This document shows positions 36,562-45,722 of a stretch of 64,000 bases of DNA, one piece after another; positions within the stretch are counted from its first letter, which is position 1, and every line of letters starts with the position of its first letter. The translations under genes were made by a program, and so were the position numbers. The notes below the pieces were generated by a model, which did no database searches, was not told the origin of the DNA, and saw only the letters and a program-made list of their open reading frames with translations. Source of the stretch: Streptococcus mutans (GTDB lineage Bacteria > Bacillota > Bacilli > Lactobacillales > Streptococcaceae); the NCBI RefSeq assembly GCF_006739205.1, contig NZ_AP019720.1, positions 1,860,001 to 1,924,000 on the forward strand. Reading direction: 5' to 3'.

Positions 36562-37053
36562 ATGAAAATAAGCCCTATGACGCTGAGCGATATTGATCAA
36601 GTTGTTGAACTGGAGAATAAGACTTGGTCCGAGCAAAATACACCAGTCCCCCTACCCGTTGCTAGTAAGGATCAAATCATTCAGAAGTTTGAGAGCAACA
36701 CTCATTTTTTAGTTGCTAAAATAAAAGATAAGATTGTTGGTGTTCTTGATTACAGTTCTCTCTACCCCTTTCCCAGCGGTCAACATATTGTGACATTTGG
36801 TATTGCTGTTGCTGAGAAAGAGCGTAGGAAGGGGATTGGGAGAGCTTTAGTCCAAATCTTTTTAAATGAAGTCAAAAGCGATTATCAAAAGGTTTTAATC
36901 CATGTCTTAAGCTCCAACCAAGAAGCTGTCCTTTTTTATAAAAAATTAGGTTTTGATTTAGAAGCACGTTTAACAAAACAATTTTTCCTCAAGGGACAAT
37001 ATGTTGACGACCTCATCTACAGCTATGATTTGGAGGCTGCCTATGCCAAATAA
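36562..37053 (+). CDS. GNAT-family N-acetyltransferase
   Basis: A 163-residue acetyltransferase. GAGGAG eight bases before the ATG at 36562 makes this start much better than the upstream frame. It has the acetyl-CoA motif A with the pyrophosphate loop KERRKGIGRALVQIF (about 94-108) and motif B around NQEAVLFYKKLGFDLEAR. Substrate unknown. Its last 11 bases overlap the start of rarA, so expression is coupled. Confidence 0.85.
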   Translation: MKISPMTLSDIDQVVELENKTWSEQNTPVPLPVASKDQIIQKFESNTHFLVAKIKDKIVGVLDYSSLYPFPSGQHIVTFGIAVAEKERRKGIGRALVQIFLNEVKSDYQKVLIHVLSSNQEAVLFYKKLGFDLEARLTKQFFLKGQYVDDLIYSYDLEAAYAK

Positions 37054-38308
37054 CCTCGCACTTCGTATGCGCCCTCGAGATATCTCTGAAGTTATCGGAC
37101 AAAAGCATCTAGTCGGTCAAGGCAAGATTATTTCGCGAATGGTCACTGCTAACCGTCTGTCTTCCATGATTCTTTATGGCCCTCCCGGAATTGGAAAAAC
37201 CTCAATCGCTTCTGCCATCGCTGGTACAACCAAATTTGCCTTTCGTACCTTCAATGCAACAACCGACACTAAAAAACGCCTGCAGGAAATTGCTGAAGAA
37301 GCTAAATTTTCAGGTGGTTTGGTCTTGCTCCTAGATGAAATTCATCGTCTAGATAAAACTAAGCAAGATTTTCTTCTCCCCTTGTTGGAAAACGGACAAA
37401 TTATCATGATTGGCGCAACCACTGAAAATCCCTTTTTCTCTGTCACCCCTGCCATTCGCTCGCGTGTTCAGATTTTTGAGTTAGAGCCATTATCAAATGA
37501 GGATATCAAAAAAGCTATGCAAGCAGCTCTGACAGATACAGAGCGCGGCTTTGATTTTGAAGTCAAATTAGATGATGATGCTCTTGACTTCATTGCGCAA
37601 GCCACCAATGGCGACTTGCGCTCTGCCTATAATTCTCTTGATTTAGCCATCATGTCCACCCAGCCAGATGACAATGGTAGTCGCCACATCACCTTAGACA
37701 CTGTTGAAAACAGCCTACAGCGCAGCTACATTACCATGGACAAGGATGGTGATGGCCACTATGATGTCTTGTCCGCCTTACAAAAATCTATTCGCGGTTC
37801 AGATGTCAATGCCAGCCTTCACTATGCTGCCAGATTAATCGAAGCTGGTGATCTGCCAAGTCTAGCTAGACGTTTAACCATTATTGCTTACGAAGATATC
37901 GGCTTAGCCAATCCTGATGCACAGATTCATACAGTGACAGCGCTGGAAGCAGCCCAAAAAATTGGTTTTCCTGAAGCCCGCATTTTAATTGCCAATGTTG
38001 TTATTGATTTAGCACTCTCACCTAAGTCTAATTCCGCTTATGTTGCTATGGACAAGGCCATTGCAGATCTTCATAAAAGCGGCACGATCCCTATTCCTCG
38101 CCACTTACGTGATGGTCATTACACTGGCAGTAAAGAATTGGGCAATGCCCAAGATTATCTCTACCCGCATGCCTATCCGGAAAAATGGGTTAAGCAGCAA
38201 TATTTACCAGACAAACTCAAAGGAGCTCACTATTTTACTGCCAATGAAACAGGTAAATACGAACGGGCACTGGGGGCTAACAAAGACAAGATTGATAAAC
38301 TTTCATAA
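37043..38308 (+). CDS. rarA: Replication-associated recombination ATPase RarA (MgsA)
   Basis: A 421-residue AAA+ clamp-loader-like ATPase that acts at stalled replication forks. The ATG at 37043 lies after TGGAGG (37031-37036). Walker A is GPPGIGKTS (about 45-53), Walker B LLLDEIHR (about 95-102), then sensor I GATTENP and a C-terminal tetramerisation region. The downstream 6S RNA gene mirrors the bacillar arrangement, where a 6S gene adjoins the rarA homologue. Confidence 0.94.
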   Translation: MPNNLALRMRPRDISEVIGQKHLVGQGKIISRMVTANRLSSMILYGPPGIGKTSIASAIAGTTKFAFRTFNATTDTKKRLQEIAEEAKFSGGLVLLLDEIHRLDKTKQDFLLPLLENGQIIMIGATTENPFFSVTPAIRSRVQIFELEPLSNEDIKKAMQAALTDTERGFDFEVKLDDDALDFIAQATNGDLRSAYNSLDLAIMSTQPDDNGSRHITLDTVENSLQRSYITMDKDGDGHYDVLSALQKSIRGSDVNASLHYAARLIEAGDLPSLARRLTIIAYEDIGLANPDAQIHTVTALEAAQKIGFPEARILIANVVIDLALSPKSNSAYVAMDKAIADLHKSGTIPIPRHLRDGHYTGSKELGNAQDYLYPHAYPEKWVKQQYLPDKLKGAHYFTANETGKYERALGANKDKIDKLS

Positions 38309-38339
38309 TGATGCCCTTTATAAAAAATGGATTTTTAAC

Positions 38340-38367
38340 TTGAATTTTTTTAACATTATGGTATCAT
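38340..38367 (+). promoter_or_regulatory. 6S RNA promoter
   Basis: TTGAAT (38340-38345), 16-base spacer, TATCAT (38362-38367), which places the RNA start near 38374. Confidence 0.6.
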
Positions 38368-38373
38368 ATTTAA

Positions 38374-38570
38374 AGAAGAATTGCTGTGGCATACGAATTC
38401 ACATCTAAGTGTTGACCGACTATTTTTTTGTATTATCGGGAAACAAAAGTCTTCTGACAGTATGCAGGCCGTTTCACGCGGAAGCAACTAAAGTCAGAGC
38501 GAGTTGCCCACCTGCTTAAGCGTGCGGGTTCAATACAAAACGTGAATCATCGGTGCCAATACAGCATTTT
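38374..38570 (+). ncRNA. ssrS: 6S RNA
   Basis: About 196 bases with the long closing stem of 6S RNA: TGCTGT/ACAGCA, GGCAT/GTGCC and ATTCAC/GTGAAT pair the 5' part (38383-38404) with the 3' part (38541-38566). A large central region with internal hairpins (for example GCAGG...CCTGC) lies between. Position after rarA matches known 6S genes in Firmicutes. 6S RNA mimics an open promoter and traps sigma-A RNA polymerase. The 3' end abuts tRNA-Lys with no terminator between. Confidence 0.82.
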
Positions 38571-38643
38571 CCTTCCTTAGCTCAGTTGGTAGAGCAGTGG
38601 ACTCTTAATCCATGGGTCGTAGGTTCGAGCCCTACAGGGAGGA
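38571..38643 (+). tRNA. tRNA-Lys (CUU)
   Basis: A 73-base cloverleaf. Acceptor CCTTCCT/AGGGAGG (one G-U pair), D-arm GCTCAGTTGGTAGAGC, anticodon arm GTGGA-CTCTTAA-TCCAT giving CTT, T-arm GTAGG-TTCGAGC-CCTAC. No CCA is encoded. It follows the 6S RNA with only TTTT between, so it is likely made from the same transcript. Confidence 0.93.
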
Positions 38644-38647
38644 TAGC

Positions 38648-38695
38648 TATAAAAAAAAGAAAAAGCCCCTCAGTGTGGGCTTTTTCTTTTTAAAA
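38648..38695. terminator. Bidirectional terminator after tRNA-Lys and zccE
   Basis: Stem AAAAAGCCC/GGGCTTTTT with A/T runs on both strands, between the tRNA and the convergent ATPase gene. Confidence 0.85.
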
Positions 38696-38714
38696 TGCGT
38701 TCCTACCAACAATT

Positions 38715-40631
38715 TTAATGGTAATCTAGTAAAAGTCTGAGGCTGTTAAACAAAACAATTAGGGTAGAACCTTCATGTAGGGTCACACTGGTAACCATTG
38801 AAAGATGTCCAAAGAAAGTAAGATTGATGAGAAGGACAATCACAAATAGAGCAAAGCTGATATTTTGTCGGGTAATAATTTGTAAACGTTTGGATAGTTT
38901 ATGAGCTTTGACTAACTTGGTTAAATCATTTTTCATCAGGACGATATCAGCTGTCTCTATAGCAATATCGGTGCCATCTCCCATAGCAATTCCTAGATCC
39001 GTTGTAGCTAGGGCAGGAGCATCATTAACACCGTCTCCCAACATGGCGGTCAGTCCATATTGACTTTGATATTTCGCAATGATTTTTGCTTTTTGTTCTG
39101 GCAAAACATTAGTGACGACCTCATCAATTCCTAATTCACGCCCAACAGCCTGTCCCGCTGCCTTGGCATCACCAGTAAGCATCAGCGTTTTGACACCAGC
39201 AGCTTTAAAATAATTAATAGCTTTCACAGCATTAGCTTGTGGTCTGTCTTGAATGGAAATGAATCCAACAACTGTTTCATTGAGAGCAACAAAAACAACA
39301 GTCCTCCCATTAGCTTCCTCTTTTTCTTTTTTTTCTAACCAGTGCTTATCAACTTGATGAAATAATTGAGGCTTTCCAATCTTGAACGATAAACCATCAT
39401 AGGTTGCCAGAAGTCCCTGCCCTAAGTAGTGCTCAACACTGATATTCAATCTTTTCTGTGAGGGCTCAGGATTGAAATAATTTACAATAGCAGTTGCCAA
39501 TGGATGATTGGATTGACTTTCCATAGCTACTAAGACTGCTTCGAATTTTTCTTTGGAAATATCAGAAAGAAGAAATTGACTAGTGACCACTTTTGGTTTC
39601 CCTTCTGTCAAAGTCCCTGTTTTATCAAAGGCAATCATTTTGATAGCCGTTAAATCAGAAAGGAAACAGCCACCTTTAAATAAGACACCTTGCCGTGCTA
39701 AATTTGAAATGCCAGCTAATGTTGCTGGGATGACTGATACTGCCAAGGCACAAGGAGAAGCTGATACTAAAAAAGTCAAACTAATCGAAATTGTTTTTGT
39801 CCAAGCCCAATTCCAAAATAAAGGTCCTGAAATAAGTAAACCAATAAAAGCGAGGAGAACAATGCTAACATAAATGGGTTCAAAGCGATTAAGACGCTTA
39901 GCAGCAGGTGAAAAATGACCCTGAGAAGCTTCAACTAACTGTAAAATTTTGGCAAATACAGTCTGTGAACTGTCTTTGCTGACTTCTACAATAATCGTTC
40001 CAGATCCATTAATCGTTGAGGCATAAACTTCATCACCAACTGTTTTTTCGTATGGAATGGATTCTCCAGTAATCGTTGATTCGTCAATGCTAGTGTATCC
40101 TTCTAGAATTTTTCCATCCGCTGGCACCTGTCCGCCATTTAAAACCTGAACACAGTCCCCAATCTTAAGCTGATCAACAGAAATCATTTCAATTTCATTG
40201 GTATTTGTCAAACGTCTGGCTTCTGTTGGATTAAGCTCTAATAGTTTTGTGATTTCACGTTGACTACAACCTTCAACATACTTTTCTAAAAAGTGTGCAC
40301 CAGCAAAGATGAAGATAAGAAGAGCTGCTTCTGTTGTTTCTCCCAATAAAACAGCACCTAAAGCTGCCAACGCCATCAATATATGCGTGTTAGGAACAAA
40401 ACAGTTGGCTTTTTTGGATTGCTCAACAGTGTCTTCAACACCCTCCCAGATAACATGATAACCAGCAGTCAGCAAGGCCAAGATAGTTAGACTATTTTTG
40501 ACCTCAGGAGTAAAATTGGGCAAAAGTCCCGCAATAAATAATATTAACCCTAAAAAGAAAAAGGTTACTGGCATATTGAAAGCCAAGTCATTTTTTTGAA
40601 GCCTTTTCTTTTGTTTATCACCTTTAGACAT
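38715..40631 (-). CDS. zccE: Heavy-metal P1B-type ATPase, zinc exporter
   Basis: A 638-residue P-type ATPase. It has the SPC metal-site motif (SASPCALAVS, about 293) in membrane helix 6, the phosphorylated Asp in DKTGTLTEGKP (about 335), TGES in the actuator domain (about 175) and GDGVNDAPAL (about 545). There is no N-terminal CXXC metal-binding domain. The SPC rather than CPC motif fits zinc/cobalt/cadmium export; in S. mutans the matching gene is the zinc exporter ZccE. It is divergent from a truncated copy of its MerR regulator gene; the intact regulator now lies 17 kb away. Confidence 0.88.
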   Translation of the reverse strand: MSKGDKQKKRLQKNDLAFNMPVTFFFLGLILFIAGLLPNFTPEVKNSLTILALLTAGYHVIWEGVEDTVEQSKKANCFVPNTHILMALAALGAVLLGETTEAALLIFIFAGAHFLEKYVEGCSQREITKLLELNPTEARRLTNTNEIEMISVDQLKIGDCVQVLNGGQVPADGKILEGYTSIDESTITGESIPYEKTVGDEVYASTINGSGTIIVEVSKDSSQTVFAKILQLVEASQGHFSPAAKRLNRFEPIYVSIVLLAFIGLLISGPLFWNWAWTKTISISLTFLVSASPCALAVSVIPATLAGISNLARQGVLFKGGCFLSDLTAIKMIAFDKTGTLTEGKPKVVTSQFLLSDISKEKFEAVLVAMESQSNHPLATAIVNYFNPEPSQKRLNISVEHYLGQGLLATYDGLSFKIGKPQLFHQVDKHWLEKKEKEEANGRTVVFVALNETVVGFISIQDRPQANAVKAINYFKAAGVKTLMLTGDAKAAGQAVGRELGIDEVVTNVLPEQKAKIIAKYQSQYGLTAMLGDGVNDAPALATTDLGIAMGDGTDIAIETADIVLMKNDLTKLVKAHKLSKRLQIITRQNISFALFVIVLLINLTFFGHLSMVTSVTLHEGSTLIVLFNSLRLLLDYH

Positions 40632-40652
40632 GATTGGCTCCTTTCCAATACA

Positions 40653-40936
40653 GAAATCATTGCATTTTTTAGCAAACCTTGTTATAGTTTAACTATAAAC
40701 TATACCTTAAAGGGAAGGTCAAGCTATTTGTGAAAAAAACGCAACAGTTATTAACAATTGGACAATTGGCTAAGTTTTCAGGTCTTCATGTCAAAGCATT
40801 ACGTTATTATGAAAAAATCGGAATTTTAAACCCGACTGCTATAGATAAACAAAATGGTTATCGCTATTATTCTTATGTTCACATTCCTTATGTGAACATG
40901 ATTAAAATTTGTGCTAATTATGGTCTATATTTAAAA
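40653..40936 (+). repeat. 284-bp direct repeat, left copy (zccE/zccR control region and 5' zccR)
   Basis: Matches 57937-58220 at a constant offset of 17,284 bases, with six differences found by eye (40766, 40831, 40878, 40927-40929). It begins 22 bases upstream of the zccE start and ends inside zccR codon 69. The two copies flank the accessory island. Confidence 0.92.
40683..40704. promoter_or_regulatory. MerR-type operator dyad of zccE, left copy
   Basis: TATAGTTT (40683-40690) and AAACTATA (40697-40704) are perfect inverted arms around six bases, between the divergent zccE and truncated zccR starts. MerR regulators bind such dyads inside long promoter spacers. The same dyad is at 57967-57988. 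Confidence 0.65.
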
Positions 40937-41047
40937 TTAATTAGTGCCACGAGCACTAGAGTATATATGAATATTCCTGAGACAATCAACTTAACAGCTG
41001 GTAAAATTGCTTATAACCTAGTAATAAATGGAACAGAGAAAAATTAG
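40730..41047 (+). pseudogene. Truncated zccR copy (MerR DNA-binding domain only)
   Basis: The frame begins with the same GTG and ribosome binding site as intact zccR. Its first ~66 residues (KKTQQLLTIGQLAKFSGLHV...) differ from the intact copy by one residue (Val for Ala at YSYVHI). At residue 67 it leaves the zccR sequence and continues in foreign sequence (ISATSTRVYMNIPETINL...) to a stop at 41047. The product would have the MerR helix-turn-helix but no coiled coil or metal-sensing part. It may still be transcribed from the native zccR promoter. Confidence 0.85.
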
Positions 41048-41660
41048 GGAAATGCTCAGTGAAACTGTTCAAACTCAATCAAAAAAAGACATCCAAGAGA
41101 TAACTCTTGAATATCTTGAAACATTGTTCTAATTATATTGATTAATATTTTAAGCTTTACGCGCTTTCTTAAAATCTGGTTTACGACTAGGCACTTGAAT
41201 AGATTTGAATGTGTGTAGTTCCAAATGTCTACGCTTTTTTATTTTGCTTAAATTCAGAAAGTCAGAATTTCTTTGAATAAAACAGGGAACTTTTTTATGA
41301 GTAGAATTATGTTGCTATTAATTAGTAAGAGAAACTCATCATAGGAGGTAAAATATAATTCCTATAAACCAACTGTACCAGAATCTAAAAGAAACTATTT
41401 ATCATTTAGAAAACCATATTATCACAAATATATTTAACAAGGAAAACAATCTCTCTGTAAGGCTACTTGGTTATAATCTATTTTATCTATGCAAATCACA
41501 ATATACAGATAACTTTGCCACAAATTCAGAAATTAACAACCTATCACCAAGTACGTAACGGAGCAGGTCAGCCAATTTTATTATGAACGGATTGAGCCTT
41601 CAAAGATTACTTGATAAAAGCAGTTGATTATTTTGCAAATTTGAATACGTTTTTGATAAT
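41048..41660. other. Decayed junction sequence at the left island edge
   Basis: No intact gene. Readable scraps: a plus-strand 34-codon frame at 41028-41132 (EQRKIREMLSETVQTQSKK...), a minus-strand C-terminal scrap near 41151-41240 ending FKKARKA, and a plus-strand ~60-codon frame (about 41355-41560) with AGGAGG but no ATG. I cannot assign families. The density of broken frames suggests old sequence under no selection. Confidence 0.5.
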
Positions 41661-42356
41661 TTAATAAGAAATATCTAAAACTGATGTAATGAAAGTATCT
41701 AGTTCAGCTTGACAAACTTTTCTGCTATAATAAGCACCTTTAGTATATCCGCATTCTGAACAGACATAGTCGTTATCCAGAACAAAGTAATCAAAACTAG
41801 TTTGGAATGGTTTTTGAACTTCTGTGATGATTTTCCTTTTTATATCTATTGAAAAAGAGTTCAGACTTTTGCTAAGACCTATACCTAGATATTTTACATA
41901 AGCCTCTTTTATAGTCCATAAGATAGCTTTTCTTTTATAGCTATTTTGACTCCAGTATTTTTCAGATTCAGAAAAAACTCGTTCGCCAATCAAATCCCAA
42001 TCTTCTCTTCTATTTTCAACATCTATTCCAATTGGTGACTTTCCGATAGCTACCACTACCCATTCCCCTGAATGAGAAATATTGTAATGAATCTGACTAT
42101 AGTCTTTTATGTATGGTTTTCCATAAGCATGTCTCCTAATCTGGATCTCTTTATTGGTCAGAGCATATTCCTGTATAATTGCGTACCTAGACAAGAGATG
42201 CCCCAGAAGCGACCGCTGACGATCTTGCCAAAATTGATAACGTAAAATCTGTTTTCGGTCCTCTTCCTCAATCAGTTCCAGAAGGGAGAAAAACATTCTG
42301 TCTTCTAAAGGCTTCTGACTCCTTATCTTAAAAATCTTCATACAGCTTCTCACCAT
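41661..42356 (-). CDS. Sfp-type 4'-phosphopantetheinyl transferase
   Basis: A 231-residue enzyme of the Sfp class, which moves phosphopantetheine from CoA onto carrier domains of peptide and polyketide synthases. Motifs are complete: YGKPYI (about 80-85), YNISHSGEW (about 92-100), GIDVENR (about 110-116, Mg-binding Asp and Glu) and WTIKEAYVKYLG (about 146-157). The frame overlaps the upstream permease stop by seven bases; an internal ATG at 42341 is an alternative start. No carrier-protein gene is nearby, so its substrate must lie elsewhere in the genome or be lost. Confidence 0.88.
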   Translation of the reverse strand: MVRSCMKIFKIRSQKPLEDRMFFSLLELIEEEDRKQILRYQFWQDRQRSLLGHLLSRYAIIQEYALTNKEIQIRRHAYGKPYIKDYSQIHYNISHSGEWVVVAIGKSPIGIDVENRREDWDLIGERVFSESEKYWSQNSYKRKAILWTIKEAYVKYLGIGLSKSLNSFSIDIKRKIITEVQKPFQTSFDYFVLDNDYVCSECGYTKGAYYSRKVCQAELDTFITSVLDISY

Positions 42357-44056
42357 TCTGATAAGAATTCTGCCTGTCGATTATCATCCCTGATTTTTTT
42401 AACCTTTCGAATAAATAAAAATCTGATGACTAAAATGAGGACATTTAAGATGGCAAACATATAAACAAAGGTAATCCAGTTGAGCTGGAATGGCATATAG
42501 TCCCCTGTCTGAAGAGAAGTCATAATCTGTATATTTCTTGCAGCATAGATAGCCACAGGCAGAGTGAGGAAGAAAAGCAGATTGCTTATCACAATGTAGG
42601 GGTTAAGCAGGATACGGTAGACCTCTCTCTCCTCATATCCTAGCAAATCGAACATTAATAGGGTCTGAATATTCCCATTCAAGCCGATAAACACGGCTAG
42701 ATAAATCAATAGGCAACCCGTTATGACACCGATACTTTGGTTAATAATGGCACTTGCTCTGTTAGAAGTCTGACTTCTTTGGACATCGGATAATTTTTCC
42801 TCTAGGGAGCGAACTTTTCCTTCACCTTTTTCTTGAGACTGATTGGTCAATCTGCCATTAAAACGATCATCAGCTTCATTTACCATAGCTGATGCCTGGT
42901 CTCTTGGAATATATATTGTCTTTAAATCGGCATTCTCCGCAAATCCAGCTATCTTTATCTGATGTCGCTTTCCCTTTACTCTTAGCTCTAGAGTATCCCC
43001 AACTTTAAGTCCATAATTCTCCCGCAACTCAGGGTTTACATAGACCCCCTGAGTGGGATCTAGCATTTCTCCCTTACTGTCAATCAGCTGAAATAAGTCA
43101 TTTTGACTGGTAAATGAAAGGGCTTGATAAGCTATAGCTTCGCCTTTAATCATTAGGTCAACATCATATTTAAGATAAGTTACAGAATCTGAAGCAAGGT
43201 TAACCTCTTCCTTTTGGTAGTTATCATAGCTGATATCATAAGAATAGTGCCGGCCGTTCTTCTGGGATTCAAGGATTTTAGAAGAGCTAAAGGTTAGAGA
43301 CAGACTTAAGACAAACATGATACTAAACGTAACGATAGCAATCAACAAGAGACCTAAGGTGCTGAAATGATTTAAAGTCAGCTTAAATTTAAACTTATGC
43401 TTCATCGGTAGCTTTTGAATGATCTTCTCTATCAAACCAGGACGGATGGCTTTACCGTCTGTCTGTTTCATCATTAGAGCAACATCTGTCTTTCTCACTG
43501 TCAGTCCTGCCAGATAGACAATAGCTCCTAGGAAAAGGCTTAGGAAGAGGGTTCCTGTCATAATTGACTGCAGAGAAAGCCCTTTACTCAATCCTTGAAC
43601 TAGGTAGGTCTAGCTATTAGCAGAAAGAAGGATGTCAGACCCCCAGAAACCCAAGACTAATCCAAGCAATGAACTGACCAAGGACAATCCGCTGATTAAT
43701 AGACCATAGATTGCCAGCACACTGGAGAAAGAAAAGCCAAGGGACATCAGCTGGGCTAGCTGCACTCGATTTCTTTGAAGCGTCCCTCTGATGAATAAGA
43801 ATAAAATTAGGGAGAAGATGGCTACCATGGCGACAGTAATGTTTCTGATTAAGAGTTGATTACTTTTCAAAGCTGTGAAATAATTAGCCTCATTGCCTGA
43901 TAATTGCTCTCCACCTAAGCGAAGTAAATTGGCATCACTCGCGAAATGAACGAAGAAGTACATAAAGGAAGTGAAGATTATAATCAGAGATAGAATAGAC
44001 ACCATAGTCCTCTTGGCCAAAAAGTCTCTGAATAGATATTTAAATAGCAACCCCAT
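42350..44056 (-). pseudogene. FtsX-family ABC permease interrupted by an in-frame TAG
   Basis: Two same-frame segments form one permease of about 568 residues. The first (44056-43613) starts MGLLFKYLFRDFLAKRTMVS and has three membrane spans. A single TAG (43610-43612) follows LLSANS, then the frame stays open as TYLVQGLSKGLSLQS to the TGA at 42350. The second segment has one large extracytoplasmic domain and four to five spans with a final FtsX core. It is in an operon with the ATPase gene one base upstream and the Sfp-type gene downstream. If the TAG is real, the exporter is dead unless read through; reinitiation at a TTG (43591) would give only the C-terminal part. Confidence 0.8.
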
Positions 44057-44057
44057 A

Positions 44058-44759
44058 TTAAATCTCCCAACTCATTTGATCCGGCGACAGCTTCTCCCTA
44101 TTCATGTCGTCCCTAACAATACGGCCATCTTCTAAGAGCAGTATTCGGTCAGCTGTTCTCGCAATTTCTCGATTATGTGTCGTAAAAAGGATACTGGTTC
44201 CGTAGGTTTGCTTGATAGCATGCAATAAAACAATAATGTTCTTACTGTTTTCGCTGTCCAGAGCGCCCGTCGCCTCATCACAAAATAAGACAGCCGGTTT
44301 CTTGATAACGGCTCTGGCAATGCAGACCCTCTGTTGCTCACCGCCCGACAGCTGATGAGGATATTTGTTCAAAAGTTTCTCAATTCCCAGTAGAGAGACC
44401 AATTCTTCTAGGTCTGCTGCCTCAAGGGCATACTTGCTACCCATCTGAATGTTCTCCTCCACTGTTAGATTAGGAATTAACATATAGTGCTGAAAGACCA
44501 AACCAATGTCTTCTCTCCTAAACTTAGCCACTGCCGATTTGCTCAGCTGACCTATCTCCTTTCCTTTGTATAAGACCTGTCCAGAACTTGGTTTCAGTAG
44601 AGACGATAAGATATTAAGCATAGTTGACTTTCCTGAGCCGCTGTGACCCAAGATTGCTACAAACTGCTGATGATCAATTTTTAGGTCCGTATTCTGCAGG
44701 ACATACCTGTCCTCATATTTTTTACTGATTGATTTAGCTTCTAATAGCGCTTCTGTCAT
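44058..44759 (-). CDS. ABC transporter ATPase (LolD/MacB-like)
   Basis: A 233-residue ATPase with Walker A GHSGSGKST (about 38-46), Q-loop FQHYM, signature LSGGEQQR (about 137-144), Walker B AVLFCDEATGALD and H-loop TTHNR. The family powers FtsX-type permeases that extrude peptides or lipids or sense antibiotics. It is first gene of a three-gene unit with the broken permease and the phosphopantetheinyl transferase. The ATPase itself looks intact. Confidence 0.88.
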   Translation of the reverse strand: MTEALLEAKSISKKYEDRYVLQNTDLKIDHQQFVAILGHSGSGKSTMLNILSSLLKPSSGQVLYKGKEIGQLSKSAVAKFRREDIGLVFQHYMLIPNLTVEENIQMGSKYALEAADLEELVSLLGIEKLLNKYPHQLSGGEQQRVCIARAVIKKPAVLFCDEATGALDSENSKNIIVLLHAIKQTYGTSILFTTHNREIARTADRILLLEDGRIVRDDMNREKLSPDQMSWEI

Positions 44760-45018
44760 GGCACACTCCTTTTATTTTATTTAGCGACACATCCCTGTAA
44801 ACATGTCTGTATCAATAGTAGCATAATCTAAACTAAATGATAAAAGCATTATATTTCTCTTTAAACATTTTTGTGTAATATTAATTAACGATTTTGTTAG
44901 CTGTATCCACAGACTTTTTAAGTTCTAGCGCGGGCAACTTCAGCCCAAGACAGCTATCCCTTGCATAAAATGACTGCTTCCAGCCAGCGAGATGATGTAT
45001 TCTCTTCTTCGCCAGCAA

Positions 45019-45321
45019 TTACTCTGGACTTTCAAAATCCCGCTTGCTTTTTTTCAACATATTTAAACCCAACAAGCCAAACCACAGAAAAGCCAAAGTC
45101 CCTTTTGCTATATTTAAAGCAGGGGCAAACGTGGAACTAAAATCCACAATCGTTGACATTGAGGAAAGGTTCGTGGCGACGACAACTCCGCTACGTTCAG
45201 GAACTAGATCTTCTACCTTGGCATTTTCTTTTGCCATTTTAGCTGCAACTAAAGCCATTGGGGTGGCTTCTGTTAAATAGCGCAACCCTGATGTCATTCC
45301 CCAATTAATTACATCATCTTG
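45019..45321 (-). pseudogene. Ketosynthase N-terminal scrap
   Basis: The minus strand reads INWGMTSGLRYLTEATPMAL, then AKMAKENAKVEDLVPERSGV and VVATN. This matches the pattern in beta-ketoacyl synthases where an (L)RYM..A..LAL.AA..ALE.A segment precedes ERSGVV(V/I)GTN. After SSMSTIVDF the frame continues into unrelated hydrophobic sequence and ends at 45019. The active-site Cys/His/His part is absent. It is the only trace of a synthase in the island. The assignment is by pattern, not search. Confidence 0.55.
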
Positions 45322-45444
45322 TTTTTAGTTATTATTGCTTATTTTACATCACATTTTTACTATTTTCGTTTTTTTCCAAATCTGCAGCTTATTTTATTTT
45401 AAATTGCAAATTTACAATTCTGCTTATCGCTAATATTTTGATGC

Positions 45445-45450
45445 TATAAT
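45445..45450 (+). promoter_or_regulatory. -10 box of the candidate short peptide gene
   Basis: TATAAT 40 bases before the peptide ATG. No -35 hexamer is seen at normal spacing, as in promoters that need an Rgg-type activator. AT-rich inverted motifs lie upstream (about 45400-45420). Confidence 0.45.
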
Positions 45451-45489
45451 GAGTACATCAAACTTATAGATAGAAAAGGGATTGATTAT

Positions 45490-45534
45490 ATGTTTATTTC
45501 ATTCTTAAAAATCGTCTTTTTGTCACCATTTTAA
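45490..45534 (+). CDS. Candidate short hydrophobic peptide convergent to rgg
   Basis: A 14-codon frame, MFISFLKIVFLSPF, with an AAGGGA site eight bases upstream and a TATAAT promoter. It faces the 3' end of the Rgg-type regulator gene and the two are separated by a 46-bp palindromic terminator. Rgg regulators often pair with such short hydrophobic pheromone genes next to them, including in convergent layout. Size, hydrophobicity and context fit; there is no further proof, and chance short frames are common. Confidence 0.4.
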   Translation: MFISFLKIVFLSPF

Positions 45535-45664
45535 AAAGATCTTCTTATTTCACTTAGATGAATACAAGAAAAACCTTTCCTGCTCTACCTCAGACAGTCT
45601 GGAAGACGATAATTAATTTTAGTCGGCTGTATGTGGCTATAAGAACCGATATTTTGAACAGAAT

Positions 45665-45710
45665 AAAAACACCCTAACGAGTTTATCGATAAACTCGTTA
45701 GGGTGTTTTT
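45665..45710. terminator. 46-bp perfect palindromic terminator
   Basis: A 20-plus-bp perfect stem (AAAAACACCCTAACGAGTTT and its complement) around TCGA, flanked by T-runs on both strands. It ends rgg on one side and the short peptide transcript on the other. Confidence 0.9.
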
Positions 45711-45722
45711 ATTGGTTTAATC

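Noticed and set aside
38571..38643. tRNA-Lys as integration site for the island
   Set aside because: The island edges are the zccR repeats 2 kb away, and no copy of the tRNA 3' end is seen at the right edge.
44790..44830. Possible GACA/TGTC competence-regulator box upstream of the ABC ATPase gene
   Set aside because: The arms are too far apart and imperfect for a ComR-type site.
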